A stretch of 64,000 nucleotides of DNA, from the NCBI GenBank assembly GCA_018716305.1, contig DVKB01000008.1, positions 1 through 64,000 on the forward strand, written 5' to 3'. The notes beneath the pieces were generated by a model, which was not told the origin of the DNA, ran no database searches, and saw only the letters and a program-made list of their open reading frames with translations. This DNA comes from Candidatus Scatomonas merdigallinarum. Lineage in GTDB: Bacteria > Bacillota > Clostridia > Lachnospirales > Lachnospiraceae. Shown here one piece after another: positions 41,177-50,400 of this stretch (the first letter of the stretch is position 1; every line of letters starts with the position of its first letter). Both the position numbers and the translations under genes were made by a program.

Positions 41177-41390
41177 CTTATATATGATGTTGGGGTCAAA
41201 AGCCCCCAACTATGATGCCTGCGGATTGTTCCGTGCTGCGCACTCCCACAATCCTACCCAATATTCGCATATCGTGGGATATGCATCCCACTTTTATGCT
41301 CATATTAGGGCGGGTCCCAAGGCCTTAATCCCACTTATGAGCAAGCTCATGTGGGTTTAGGCCTTTTGACCCTGGCATCTTATATATTGG
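41177..41390. repeat. MITE-like element with terminal inverted repeats
   Basis: The left end CTTATATATGATGTTGGGGT CAAAAGCCCC and the right end GGCCTTTTGACC CTGGCATCTTATATATTG are imperfect inverted copies of about 27 bases enclosing 160 bases without an open frame. Inside are the dispersed repeat (41213-41256), TCGTGGGATATGCATCCCAC and CCCACTTATGAGCAAGCTCATGTGGG in separate stems. It fills most of the gap 41035-41465. Confidence 0.55.
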
Positions 41391-41465
41391 AACAAGCACG
41401 GGAAGCATTTATAATGAAGCCGGAAATACTGTGAAAGCGGCGAAGCGCCGCGGAAAGGAGCGAAA

Positions 41466-42566
41466 ATGGCAAAAGTTTTTATCAGCCCTTCCCGGTACGT
41501 ACAGGGGGCGGGGGAACTGAGACATCTGGGAAGCTATGCGGAAAAGTACGGGAAAAAGGCTATGCTGCTGGTGAGCCGGGGAGGAAAGAGCCGGTTTGGA
41601 GATCTGCTGGAAGAAAGCTTCCGCAAATCAGACTGCGGGTATATGTTTGAGGTCTTTCAGGGAGAATGCTGCAAAAAAGAGATCCGGAGGCTTCAGGAGA
41701 GGATGGAGACAGAGGGATGTGATCTGATTATCGGTGTCGGCGGAGGAAAGATTTTTGACACTGCCAAAGCGGCAGCCTATTATCAGAGAACTCCGGTGCT
41801 GATCTGCCCTACGATTGCCTCCACCGACGCTCCCTGCAGCGCGCTGTCGGTGATTTACACAGAAGAGGGAGTGTTTGAAGAATATCTGTTTCTTGACGCC
41901 AACCCCAATCTGGTGCTGATGGATACGGAAATTATCGCCAGATCTCCGGTGCGTCTCACAGTGGCAGGTATGGGGGACGCTCTGGCTACGTATTTTGAGG
42001 CCAGGGCCTGTCAGGCCAGCGGTGCCGTTACCTGCGCGGGCGGCAAGGTGACGGGAGCGGCTATGTCGCTGGCGAAGCTGTGCTTTGACACTTTAATGGA
42101 AGAGGGTGTAAAGGCGAAGCTGGCCCTGGAGGCAGGGGCGTGCACTGAGGCGGTGGAGAAAATCGTTGAGGCGAATACTCTGCTGTCCGGTTTGGGATTT
42201 GAGAGCGGCGGCCTGGCGGGAGCCCATGCCATTCACAACGGCCTGACGGTGCTGGAGGAGTGCCACGGCATGTATCACGGGGAAAAGGTGGCCTTCGGAA
42301 CCATCGCGCAGCTGGTTCTGGAAAATGCTCCGGCAAAGGAGCTGGAGGAGATCATTGATTTCTGTATTGAACTGGGACTTCCGGTGACTCTGAAGCAGCT
42401 GGGAGCGGAGCATATCACCGAAGAGCAGATCTTTGCGGTGGCGGAGGCGGCCTGCGGGGAAAACGACACCCTCCGCAATATGCCTTTTGAAGTCACGCCC
42501 CGGACCGCGGCGGCGGCCATTAAGGCCGCGGACGCCTACGGCCGCTATTTTCTGGGGGAAAATTGA
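41466..42566 (+). CDS. gldA: Glycerol dehydrogenase
   Basis: 366 residues, zinc-dependent iron-containing-alcohol-dehydrogenase fold. Oxidises glycerol to dihydroxyacetone with NAD. Seen: FISPSRYVQGAGELRHLG, GVGGGKIFDTAKAAAYY near 95, TIASTDAPCSALSVIYTE, AGMGDALATYFEARAC with the zinc Asp near 168, AHAIHNGL with a zinc His near 252 and CHGMYHGEKVAFG with the second zinc His near 269. AAAGGAGCG precedes the ATG and a small GC hairpin (GCGGCGAAGCGCCGC) lies just before it. Its stop is nine bases from the convergent deacetylase stop. Confidence 0.93.
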   Translation: MAKVFISPSRYVQGAGELRHLGSYAEKYGKKAMLLVSRGGKSRFGDLLEESFRKSDCGYMFEVFQGECCKKEIRRLQERMETEGCDLIIGVGGGKIFDTAKAAAYYQRTPVLICPTIASTDAPCSALSVIYTEEGVFEEYLFLDANPNLVLMDTEIIARSPVRLTVAGMGDALATYFEARACQASGAVTCAGGKVTGAAMSLAKLCFDTLMEEGVKAKLALEAGACTEAVEKIVEANTLLSGLGFESGGLAGAHAIHNGLTVLEECHGMYHGEKVAFGTIAQLVLENAPAKELEEIIDFCIELGLPVTLKQLGAEHITEEQIFAVAEAACGENDTLRNMPFEVTPRTAAAAIKAADAYGRYFLGEN

Positions 42567-42575
42567 AACACAGGC

Positions 42576-43394
42576 TCAGGGCTGAACCAGCTGATCCAGG
42601 GAGCGGAAGGAGTATCCCATTTCTTCCCACCGAGTCAGCAGTTCGTCCAGGATCTCTCCGTTGGTGGCAGAGGTGCTGTGGAGCAGGACGATGGCGCCGG
42701 GATGGATCCGCCCCAGAAGTTTCTCGAAGGCTTCTTCTTTTGTGGGCTGGTCGTCCTGGTACCAGTCCACATAGGCCAGGCTCCAGAAAAAAGTCTGATA
42801 TCCCATGTCTCTGGCCATTTCCAGGTTGGCGGCGCTGTATTTTCCCTGGGGAGGCCGGTAATATTTTTTCATGGTTTCCCCGGTGATTTCCCGGTACAGT
42901 TCCTCTGTCCGGCGCAGTTCTTTTTCAAAGGCTTCCCTGGTGGAGATTTTGGACATATCGGGATGGGAGTATGTATGGTTGGCTACAATGTGTCCCTCCT
43001 GCACCATGCGTTTGACCAGGTCCGGAGAGGAAGAGAGAAAGTTTCCTACCACAAAAAAAGCCGCCGGAACCTGATGCTTTTTCAGGGCATCCAGAATAGG
43101 GGAGGTATTTCCGTTTTCATAGCCGGCGTCAAAGGTCAGATAAATGACTTTTTCTTCGGTCTCTTCCGCGTACCAGGCGTTGTACCGGCGCAGTTCCTCA
43201 AAGGTGGCGTTGGCTGCAGGCGGCCGGCCCTCCTCCTGAAAACTTAAGCCCCAGTTTTCCTCCGCGGGCTGAAGGATGGCGGAGGCTTCTTTTAAATTTG
43301 AGGCGCTCATGGCAATGCCTCTGCCGGCCAGGAAGGCGGCGGCCAGGAAAAGCGCTGTGACAGCGGTTTGTTTAAAAAAACTTCTGGAATGCAT
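42576..43394 (-). CDS. Polysaccharide deacetylase, PdaA-like (NodB domain)
   Basis: 272 residues from MHSRSFFKQT; the start (43392-43394) is preceded by a weak AGGAT, and longer frames lack better sites. A signal peptide or anchor spans about 8-28. The NodB domain shows LTFDAGYENGNT with the first catalytic Asp, HTYSHPD metal site, RPPQGKYS and LLHSTS. The TFDAGYEN form is typical of PdaA, which deacetylates N-acetylmuramic acid to make muramic-delta-lactam in spore cortex. That fits a spore former, although chitin-type substrates cannot be excluded. Confidence 0.85.
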   Translation of the reverse strand: MHSRSFFKQTAVTALFLAAAFLAGRGIAMSASNLKEASAILQPAEENWGLSFQEEGRPPAANATFEELRRYNAWYAEETEEKVIYLTFDAGYENGNTSPILDALKKHQVPAAFFVVGNFLSSSPDLVKRMVQEGHIVANHTYSHPDMSKISTREAFEKELRRTEELYREITGETMKKYYRPPQGKYSAANLEMARDMGYQTFFWSLAYVDWYQDDQPTKEEAFEKLLGRIHPGAIVLLHSTSATNGEILDELLTRWEEMGYSFRSLDQLVQP

Positions 43395-43532
43395 GGCTGA
43401 TATCCTGTGGTTTTCAACTACTATATGCCGGAAGCAGAAACGATATGTGAAACGGAAGAAATAGCTGAAATTTTCACTCAATACTTAAAAAATGGAAAAA
43501 TTTAAAAAATTAAAAAAATTACAAAGAAGCAG

Positions 43533-43561
43533 TTGACTTATGCGGAGAAAGATGGTATGAT
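43533..43561 (+). promoter_or_regulatory. Promoter of first tRNA-Leu
   Basis: TTGACT (43533-43538) and TATGAT (43556-43561) are 17 bases apart; a small hairpin AGCGG/CCGCT lies between promoter and tRNA. Confidence 0.7.
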
Positions 43562-43598
43562 TACTTCTGTCAGCGGGACAGCCGCTGAAAACAGAGAC

Positions 43599-43682
43599 GC
43601 AGGAATGGCGGAATTGGCAGACGCGCAGGCTTCAGGTGCCTGTGGTAGCAATATCGTGCGGGTTCAAGTCCCGCTTCCTGCA
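43599..43682 (+). tRNA. tRNA-Leu (anticodon CAG), copy 1
   Basis: Acceptor GCAGGAA pairs with TTCCTGC; stem CAGGC/GCCTG encloses TTCAGGT. The long variable arm TGTGGTAGCAATATCGTG marks a class II tRNA. Identical to copy 2. Confidence 0.94.
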
Positions 43683-43764
43683 TGGAAAAAGTCAGGCGTT
43701 GCAGAATTTTGCGGCGCTTTTTGTATGGCGCCTCCGATACGCTGATGCCCGGTTAAAAAAACAG

Positions 43765-43793
43765 TTGACTTGCGGAGGAAAAAGTGGTAATAT
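43765..43793 (+). promoter_or_regulatory. Promoter of second tRNA-Leu
   Basis: TTGACT (43765-43770) and TAATAT (43788-43793) are 17 bases apart, followed by the same small AGCGG/CCGCT hairpin as copy 1. Confidence 0.7.
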
Positions 43794-43829
43794 ACATTCT
43801 TGTAGCGGGAAACCGCTGAGAGCAGAGAC

Positions 43830-43913
43830 GCAGGAATGGCGGAATTGGCAGACGCGCAGGCTTCAGGTGCCTGTGGTAGCAATATCGTGCGGGTTCAAGT
43901 CCCGCTTCCTGCA
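43830..43913 (+). tRNA. tRNA-Leu (anticodon CAG), copy 2
   Basis: Same 84-base sequence as 43599-43682, 231 bases downstream. The upstream leader is also duplicated but has diverged, so the duplication is not very recent or the tRNA part is kept identical by selection or conversion. Confidence 0.94.
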
Positions 43914-43940
43914 TTTTAAGTTTTATCGGGAAAATGCGAG

Positions 43941-43984
43941 AGGCCTCGGAAATCAGTATTTATACGGTTTCCGAGGCCTTTTCA
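43941..43984 (+). terminator. Terminator after tRNA-Leu
   Basis: AGGCCTCGGAAA (43941-43952) and TTTCCGAGGCCT (43968-43979) form a perfect stem followed by TTTC. Confidence 0.85.
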
Positions 43985-44361
43985 TATTGGAAAATTTGAG
44001 ACTTGACCGGCAGGTCTTGGCGCGGAGTTCACGCCGGTTCAGGCAGTATCAGGCATCTCCAAATCCCTGCGTATTTTTCGGGTGTTTCATTTTGTATCCG
44101 CTTGCTGAGAAGAAAAAATCCAACTTCTATAAAAAAATCGACGGATGGATCGCGTTTTAGGGCTTTGTGTCTAAAGAGACAGACGGCAGAGAGGGCGTTT
44201 TTTTATGATAAAACCGAGGCCTTACAGAGAAAAAACAAACAAACTAAGAAAAAAACCAACAAACAATCCGGGGAATACAAAAGATGTATTGAAAGAGAGA
44301 AAAAATCACAAAAAGAAGTATTGTAAAACATAGAGAAAGTCAGAAAAATACAGGGGAATGA
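43985..44361. other. Long A-rich intergenic stretch without a gene
   Basis: Between the tRNA-Leu terminator and the GH43 promoter there is no frame with a ribosome site. From 44220 on the plus strand is very rich in A (runs such as AAAAAACAAACAAAC). A weak GAGGCC segment at 44217-44223 repeats part of the terminator at 43941. I see no att-site duplication of the tRNA 3' end. Confidence 0.5.
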
Positions 44362-44390
44362 TTGACAAGCTCCCGCCTGTAAGATAAATT
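44362..44390 (+). promoter_or_regulatory. Promoter of the surface glycosidase operon
   Basis: TTGACA (44362-44367) and TAAATT (44385-44390) are 17 bases apart, 38 bases before the ATG at 44429. No catabolite-repression element is obvious. Confidence 0.55.
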
Positions 44391-44428
44391 AAAATCAGGT
44401 AAATTTTTCTATAAGAAGGAGGGAGAAT

Positions 44429-44476
44429 ATGAGATATCGCAAAAGAAAATGAGCGGCCTGGCTGCTGACTGCGGGA
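44429..44476 (+). pseudogene. Interrupted signal-peptide start of the first GH43 protein
   Basis: AGAAGGAGGGAGAAT precedes ATG 44429, the natural start. The frame reads MRYRKRK, then TGA (44450-44452), then AAWLLTAG and on into the long protein without a shift. A basic n-region plus AAWLLTAGMVLGLLPAGA would make a textbook signal peptide if the TGA coded an amino acid such as Trp (TGG) or Arg (CGA). The stop therefore looks like a point mutation, a phase-type switch or a sequencing error. Confidence 0.7.
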
Positions 44477-47400
44477 ATGGTCCTGGGACTGCTTCCCGCG
44501 GGGGCAGCCAGGCAGGTTTCCGCGGCGGGAGATTTTGACCCGGACGCGGACCTTCTGGCCCATTATCCCCTGGAGACAGACACCAGGGATGTCTCCGGAA
44601 ATCAGAAGGACGCAGCCATTGCCGACGGAGCGTCCGGAGTGGATTTTACCGAAGATTCTCTGAATCTGGCGGGAGGAGACAGAAACAGCGGCAACTATGT
44701 GACACTGCCGGACGGGCTCTTTGACGGGCAGGATACAGTGACCGTATCTCTGTGGATCAACAATCACAATACCCAGGGAAATACCGCGGCCTTTTTCTTT
44801 GGAAGCCAGGCTTCCGGCGTGGTGCCCAGCAATTATTTCCTGCTGAATCCCTGCGCTCCCGGGGGAAACTACAAGGCAGTTTTTACCAACAGCGTAAATG
44901 CTTCCCAGCCCTGGACCACAGAGGTGGGAATCAACGACAGCGCTTATGCCACTACCGGGTACATGAACCAGTGGAAGCTGTATACCGTTGTCATTGACGG
45001 AAACAGCATGGCCGGCTATCTGGACGGAGAGATGCTGGAAGAGGTATCCATGGACCGGACGGTTTCCGATTTCGGGACAGGACTGAAAGCCCACATCGGA
45101 ACATCCCAGTATCTGGAAGATCCTCTGTTTGCCGGGTCCTTCCGGGATCTGCGGATTTATGACAAAGCGCTGACCGGCGAGGAGGTACAGGATCTGTTTG
45201 AACTGGGAAGCCAGAGAAACGCGGTTCTGGAGGATAAGGAAAACCTCAGCCTGGGAGATGTTTCCAATGTTATTGGAAATCTCACCCTGCCCCGGGAAGG
45301 AGCCAATGGTTCCAGCATTGCCTGGGAAACAGAAGATCCTTCCGTGGTATCGGAAACCGGGGAAGTAACTGTTACAGAGGAAGCCAGAAGCACGGTGCTG
45401 AAGGCAACCCTTACCCTGGGGGACACATCGGCGGTCAAGGAATTCCAGGTGACCGTGGCGGCCCGGGCTCAGCTGGAGGAACTGATCCTGAACCGGGTAC
45501 AGGTGCCCTACGCGGTGACCGGCAGCCTGCCCACAGAATTTGAGGGCGGGATCACAGTGGCCTGGGAGGATCCGGCAGGACTGGTTCTGGCAGACGGTAC
45601 CCTGAACCAGCCGGAGGCCAGCACGGAAACCCAGGTTACAGCCCGCATTACATACGGCGGCTCTTCCTATGAAAAGACTTTTACGATTCTGGTCATGGAA
45701 GAGGGCTCTGAATACGTGATGAGTTATACCCGCTCCAATGTGGCGGCGGCGCTTGGACAGAGCATGCATCTGGCTATCAGCGAAGACGGGGAAAATTTTG
45801 AAGCCCTTCACAACAATACCGGCGTTCTCTTTGCGAAAGCGGATCTGGATGGCTGGAACGCGGGAACCACCCGCACCCTGGTGACGCCCTGGCTGTTCCG
45901 GGCGGCGGACGGAGGCATGGGGGTTATCGCGGTGAGGGACGACGGAAAAGTCCTGGTATCCTTTACGAAGGACCTGATGGAGTTTGACGGGGAAATCTTC
46001 CCGGATCTCCATGCGGAAGGGAAAGTGGTAAATCCCAGATGCAGCTATAATGGTTCGGAATATGTGATTACCTGGGAAGACGGACAGGGCGGTCTTTTTG
46101 AGAGTGTCACGGCAGATTTCACAGAGTTCAGCCAGCCTGTTTCCATCAGTGCCCGGGAAAATCCCCAGCTGGATACAGATCTGGAAAACGCCCTGCCCTG
46201 CAGCGTGATCCCCGTTACAAAAGAAGAAGCAAGGAATCTGCGGGTGAAACTGGGATCACTGGAAAATACCGGGGTAGAGGAAAAGACCTATGCCTTTACC
46301 GTGGACGCGGGGGACACCCTGACTGCGGAGGACACCAAAGACGCGGTGATCACCGCACAGTACAACGACGGAACCACCGATGACATTCCCATTGTCTGGG
46401 ATTACAGCACTGTGGATTTCTACCGGGAAGGCACTTATACCATTACCGGGCAGGCGAAGCTGACGGAATATCCGGTGCTGAACGGACGGGCGGATCCCAA
46501 TATCTACCTTTATAATGGAAAGTATTATTTTATTGCCACCGGCGAGACCCAGAATCAGTCGCAGATCTGCATCCGGGAGGCGGATACTCCCCTGGGCCTG
46601 TTCAGCGCTCCGGATCATGAACTGATGTCCAATACCCGGACGCCGAACTGGGCGCCGGAGCTTCATAAAATCGGCGGGAAACTGTATATCCTCTATGCCA
46701 AAGGCGGTTCCTGGGATCAGGTCCAGAGCCAGATGATGGAACTGAAGGAAGGGGGAGATCCCACCGACCGCAATGACTGGAACGCGGCCCGGCCGGTAAC
46801 CAGAAAGGACGGCTCCCCGCTGTATTCCCAGGGAATTACTCTGGACATGACCTATTTCCAGGTGGGAGACACCCACTATCTGTCCTGGGCCCAGCGGCAG
46901 ATTACGGGAGGCCAGGGAACCTCCGACCTGTGGATCGCCACCATCGATCCGGCCAATCCGTATCAGCTCACCAGTGATCCCGTGTGCATTCTGCGGAATC
47001 AGTACGGATGGGACCGGGTGGACACCACTGTGGACGAAGGCCCCTTTGTGATCCAGAACAAGGGAAAGGTTTATATGACATTTTCCGGAGCGGCCACCGG
47101 CAATCTGTACGTGGTAGGCCTGCTTACGGCGGATGAGGACGCGGATCTTCTGGACGCTGACAGCTGGAAGGAAACCGGATACCCCATCCTCTCCTCAGAG
47201 AGTGTTTCCGGAGAGCTGGGTCCCGGCCACAGCTGCTTCAGCGTAGATGAAGACGGAAGAGATATTTTTGTCTATCATATGCGCCCCAACGGCGGCACCC
47301 GCAGCGCCACTGTCCGAAGGGTACACTGGAGCCCCGACGGCAGCCCGGTGCTGGATATGACCGTTGACCAGGAACTGAAAGAAGAGTACCGCACCGTAAC

Positions 47401-50400
47401 CGGTACGGTGACTGTAAACGGAAACGTGGAGTTTGACGACCAGGAGGGGCTCATTGCCCGCTATCCCCTGGCAACAGACGCCAAAGATGTTTCCGGAAAC
47501 GGATGGGACGGAGAAGTGAAGGGAGACGCCTCTTTCAGCCGGGATTCCCTGGTGCTTCCGGGAGGCGCGAAATCCAATCAGAACTACGTGGAACTGCCGG
47601 AAGGCATGTTTGACGGACAGAATGAACTGACCATCTCCATGTGGATCAAAAACAACGATACCCAGATCAATACATCCGCGTTTTCCATTAACGGACAGGA
47701 AAAACAGAACGGGTATCCCAAATATTATTTCCTGCTGAATCCTACCAATCCGGACGGATATTATAAAGCGGTATTTACGGATCCGGCACCGGGAAGCACG
47801 GTCAATCCCTGGAATACTGAGGTGGGAGTGAACAATTCCCAGAACAACAGCGTAGTAACCTCAGACCGCATGGATCAGTGGATGTATTACACCATTACTA
47901 TCAGCGAAAACACCCTGACCGGTTATCTGAATGGAAAACTGGTGGGCAGCGATGAGATCCTCAACCTGACGGTTTCCGATTTCGGAGAGGACCTGGCGGG
48001 ATACATCGGAGCTTCCGATTACGCGGACGATACTTTCGCCGGTTCCTTTCGGGATGTAAGAATTTACGGAAAATGCATGGATGAGGCCCAGGCGGGACAG
48101 CTGTACCGTAAAGCCCTGGAAATCCAGAACGTCAAGGAGCTGAAGAGCGGTATTTCCATTCCGGACGGCAAAACAGTTTACGGCGATCTGAATCTGATTC
48201 AGAGTACGGATACCTGTCAGGTGACCTGGACTTCCAGCAATGAGAACGCGGTGAAGACCGACGGAACCGTGGTCTTTGGAGAGGAAAGACAGGAAGTGAA
48301 GCTGACAGCTGAAATCACCTGCGGCTCCTATTCCGAGACCTGCGAATACACAGTGACGGTTCCCTCCCAGGAGGAAGCCCAGGCCGGCATTTACCGGAGC
48401 CAGCTGCTGATTCCCAGATATGTGTCAGAGGATCTGCAGCAGGAAGCGGACGGTCAGGCCGTCGCCTGGAGCTGCAGCGAGGAAGGACTTGTGGCGGAAG
48501 ACGGCACAGTCACCCGGCCGGATAAGGATACGGAAGTGACCCTGACCGCTGAAATCGGCGGCAGCAAAATCCAGCGGGACGTGACCATCCTGGCTAAAGG
48601 GGGACAGATCCTGACCTACGTAATCCAGGGCGGAAACCTCTATGAGAACACCGGCGACCTGCTGGCCGCCGCGGACAGCCGCCGCTCCGACGCCCTGTTT
48701 CTGGCGGCAAAGACCGACGAGGAAGAGGCTTATACAGAATTAAATAAGGGCAAAGCGGTTGTATATGTAAAATGGAGCGGGGATCAGAATTCCAGCCCCG
48801 ACAACCAGATGGGCTCCCCGGTACTGTTCCGCAAGGCAGACGGAAGTCTGGGAGCGGCCGCTTCCGGCAACAATCACCGGAACGGCATCTACGTATGGGA
48901 TACGGATGAGCGGATGCTCTTTACCGGAGAGCGGTTCCTGACCCTGGCAGAGGCGGGAACCCAGGTTCAGAATCCTTCCGTGGTCTACGATGAGATGGCG
49001 GAAGCTTACAAGATCTTCTGGCAGGATGAAACCGGAACTTCCTATGTAAGTCTGACGGACAGCCTGGACAGCGGGTCGGTGATCCTGGAAACCCAGGAGT
49101 GCGCTTACGCCAAAGCTCCGGTAACGGGAGAAATCCCGGAGGCCGCGGCGGCGGAGGAAGCCTCTGTCTTTGAAGCCAGCGCTTCCGAGTACGCGGCGCT
49201 GACCCAGAAGTATGGAACCGTGAAGAATACAGGAATCAGCTCGGTAGAAATCACCGCCAAGCCCGGAGAAGAAATTACTCTGCCGGAAACAGTCACTGCT
49301 TCTTACAGTGACGGCAGCACAAAGAATCTGGGAGTGATCTGGGAGGAAGATGATCTGAAGCAGCTGGAGAGCGGAGAAGAAGGCGTCTATGAAATCACCG
49401 GAAAGGTTCAGCAGGATGCCTACGCCTACCCCTTCATTGAAGAGCGGGCGGATCCCCATATCTTCTATAATGAAGACGACGGATATTACTATTCTACCGG
49501 TTCTTACTATGAGGAAGGCATGACTGCTCCCAACTGCTCCCAGTCCTACCGGAAGCTGGATATCCGCAGAGCAGAAACCATCGAGGGACTGAAGACAGCG
49601 GAAGAACACTATATTCTGGAATCCAAGGTGGGAGACAGATGGGGAGGCTTCTTCTGGGCGCCGGAGTTCCACAAGATCAACGGCACCTGGTACTGCCTGG
49701 TAGGAGCCCATGATTTCGGCAGCGCCGGCATACAGCCCAATACCAACTGGAACAACGCGAACTGGTGCTCTTATTCCATCCTGATACCTTATGAAGGAAC
49801 GGATGCCCAGATGCAGGCCGGCGGCATGCTGGAAGCGGATCAGTGGGGCGAGCCCATTATCCTGCAGAATTCACCTTCCTTTGATGTTTCTTACTTTGAG
49901 GACGACAACGGACAGGGCTATTATATCATGCCCCAGAACGCCCAGATATCCATTGTGAAGGCACAGGGGGGAGAAGGGGTAGTTCCCCAGCCCACCGGCG
50001 AGCGTGTGGTGATCAAATCCGGCGAGTGGCCCTGGGAATACGGGATCTACGAAGGAAGCATTTCCGCTTCTAATCCCGAGGGAACAGATCAGCTGGTGGT
50101 AGAAGGCCCCTACCTGTTTGAGTACGGGGACAAGGTGTATATCAGTTATTCCGCGGCTACTGTGGATAAATACTACACCCTGGGACTGATGATGGCAGAC
50201 AAGGGCAGTGATCTGATGGATCCCGCCAGCTGGACCAACATCCCCTATCCTCTGCTGAGTTCCTATGATACGTATGAGGGAGCCATCGGCGGAGGAGCCC
50301 ATGTGGGCGGCGGACATAATTCGGTGGTGGTAGATGAGTACGGCAATCTGGCTCTGGTCTACCACGCGAGACCTTATCCGGATCCCCATTCGGGACAGTC

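Noticed and set aside
41121-41360. A 79-codon frame within the repeat element
   Set aside because: It lies across the inverted repeats of the MITE-like element and lacks a ribosome site.
44003-44326. Small plus-strand frames after the tRNA-Leu genes
   Set aside because: They run through A-rich intergenic DNA, give Lys/Asn-rich translation and have no Shine-Dalgarno.
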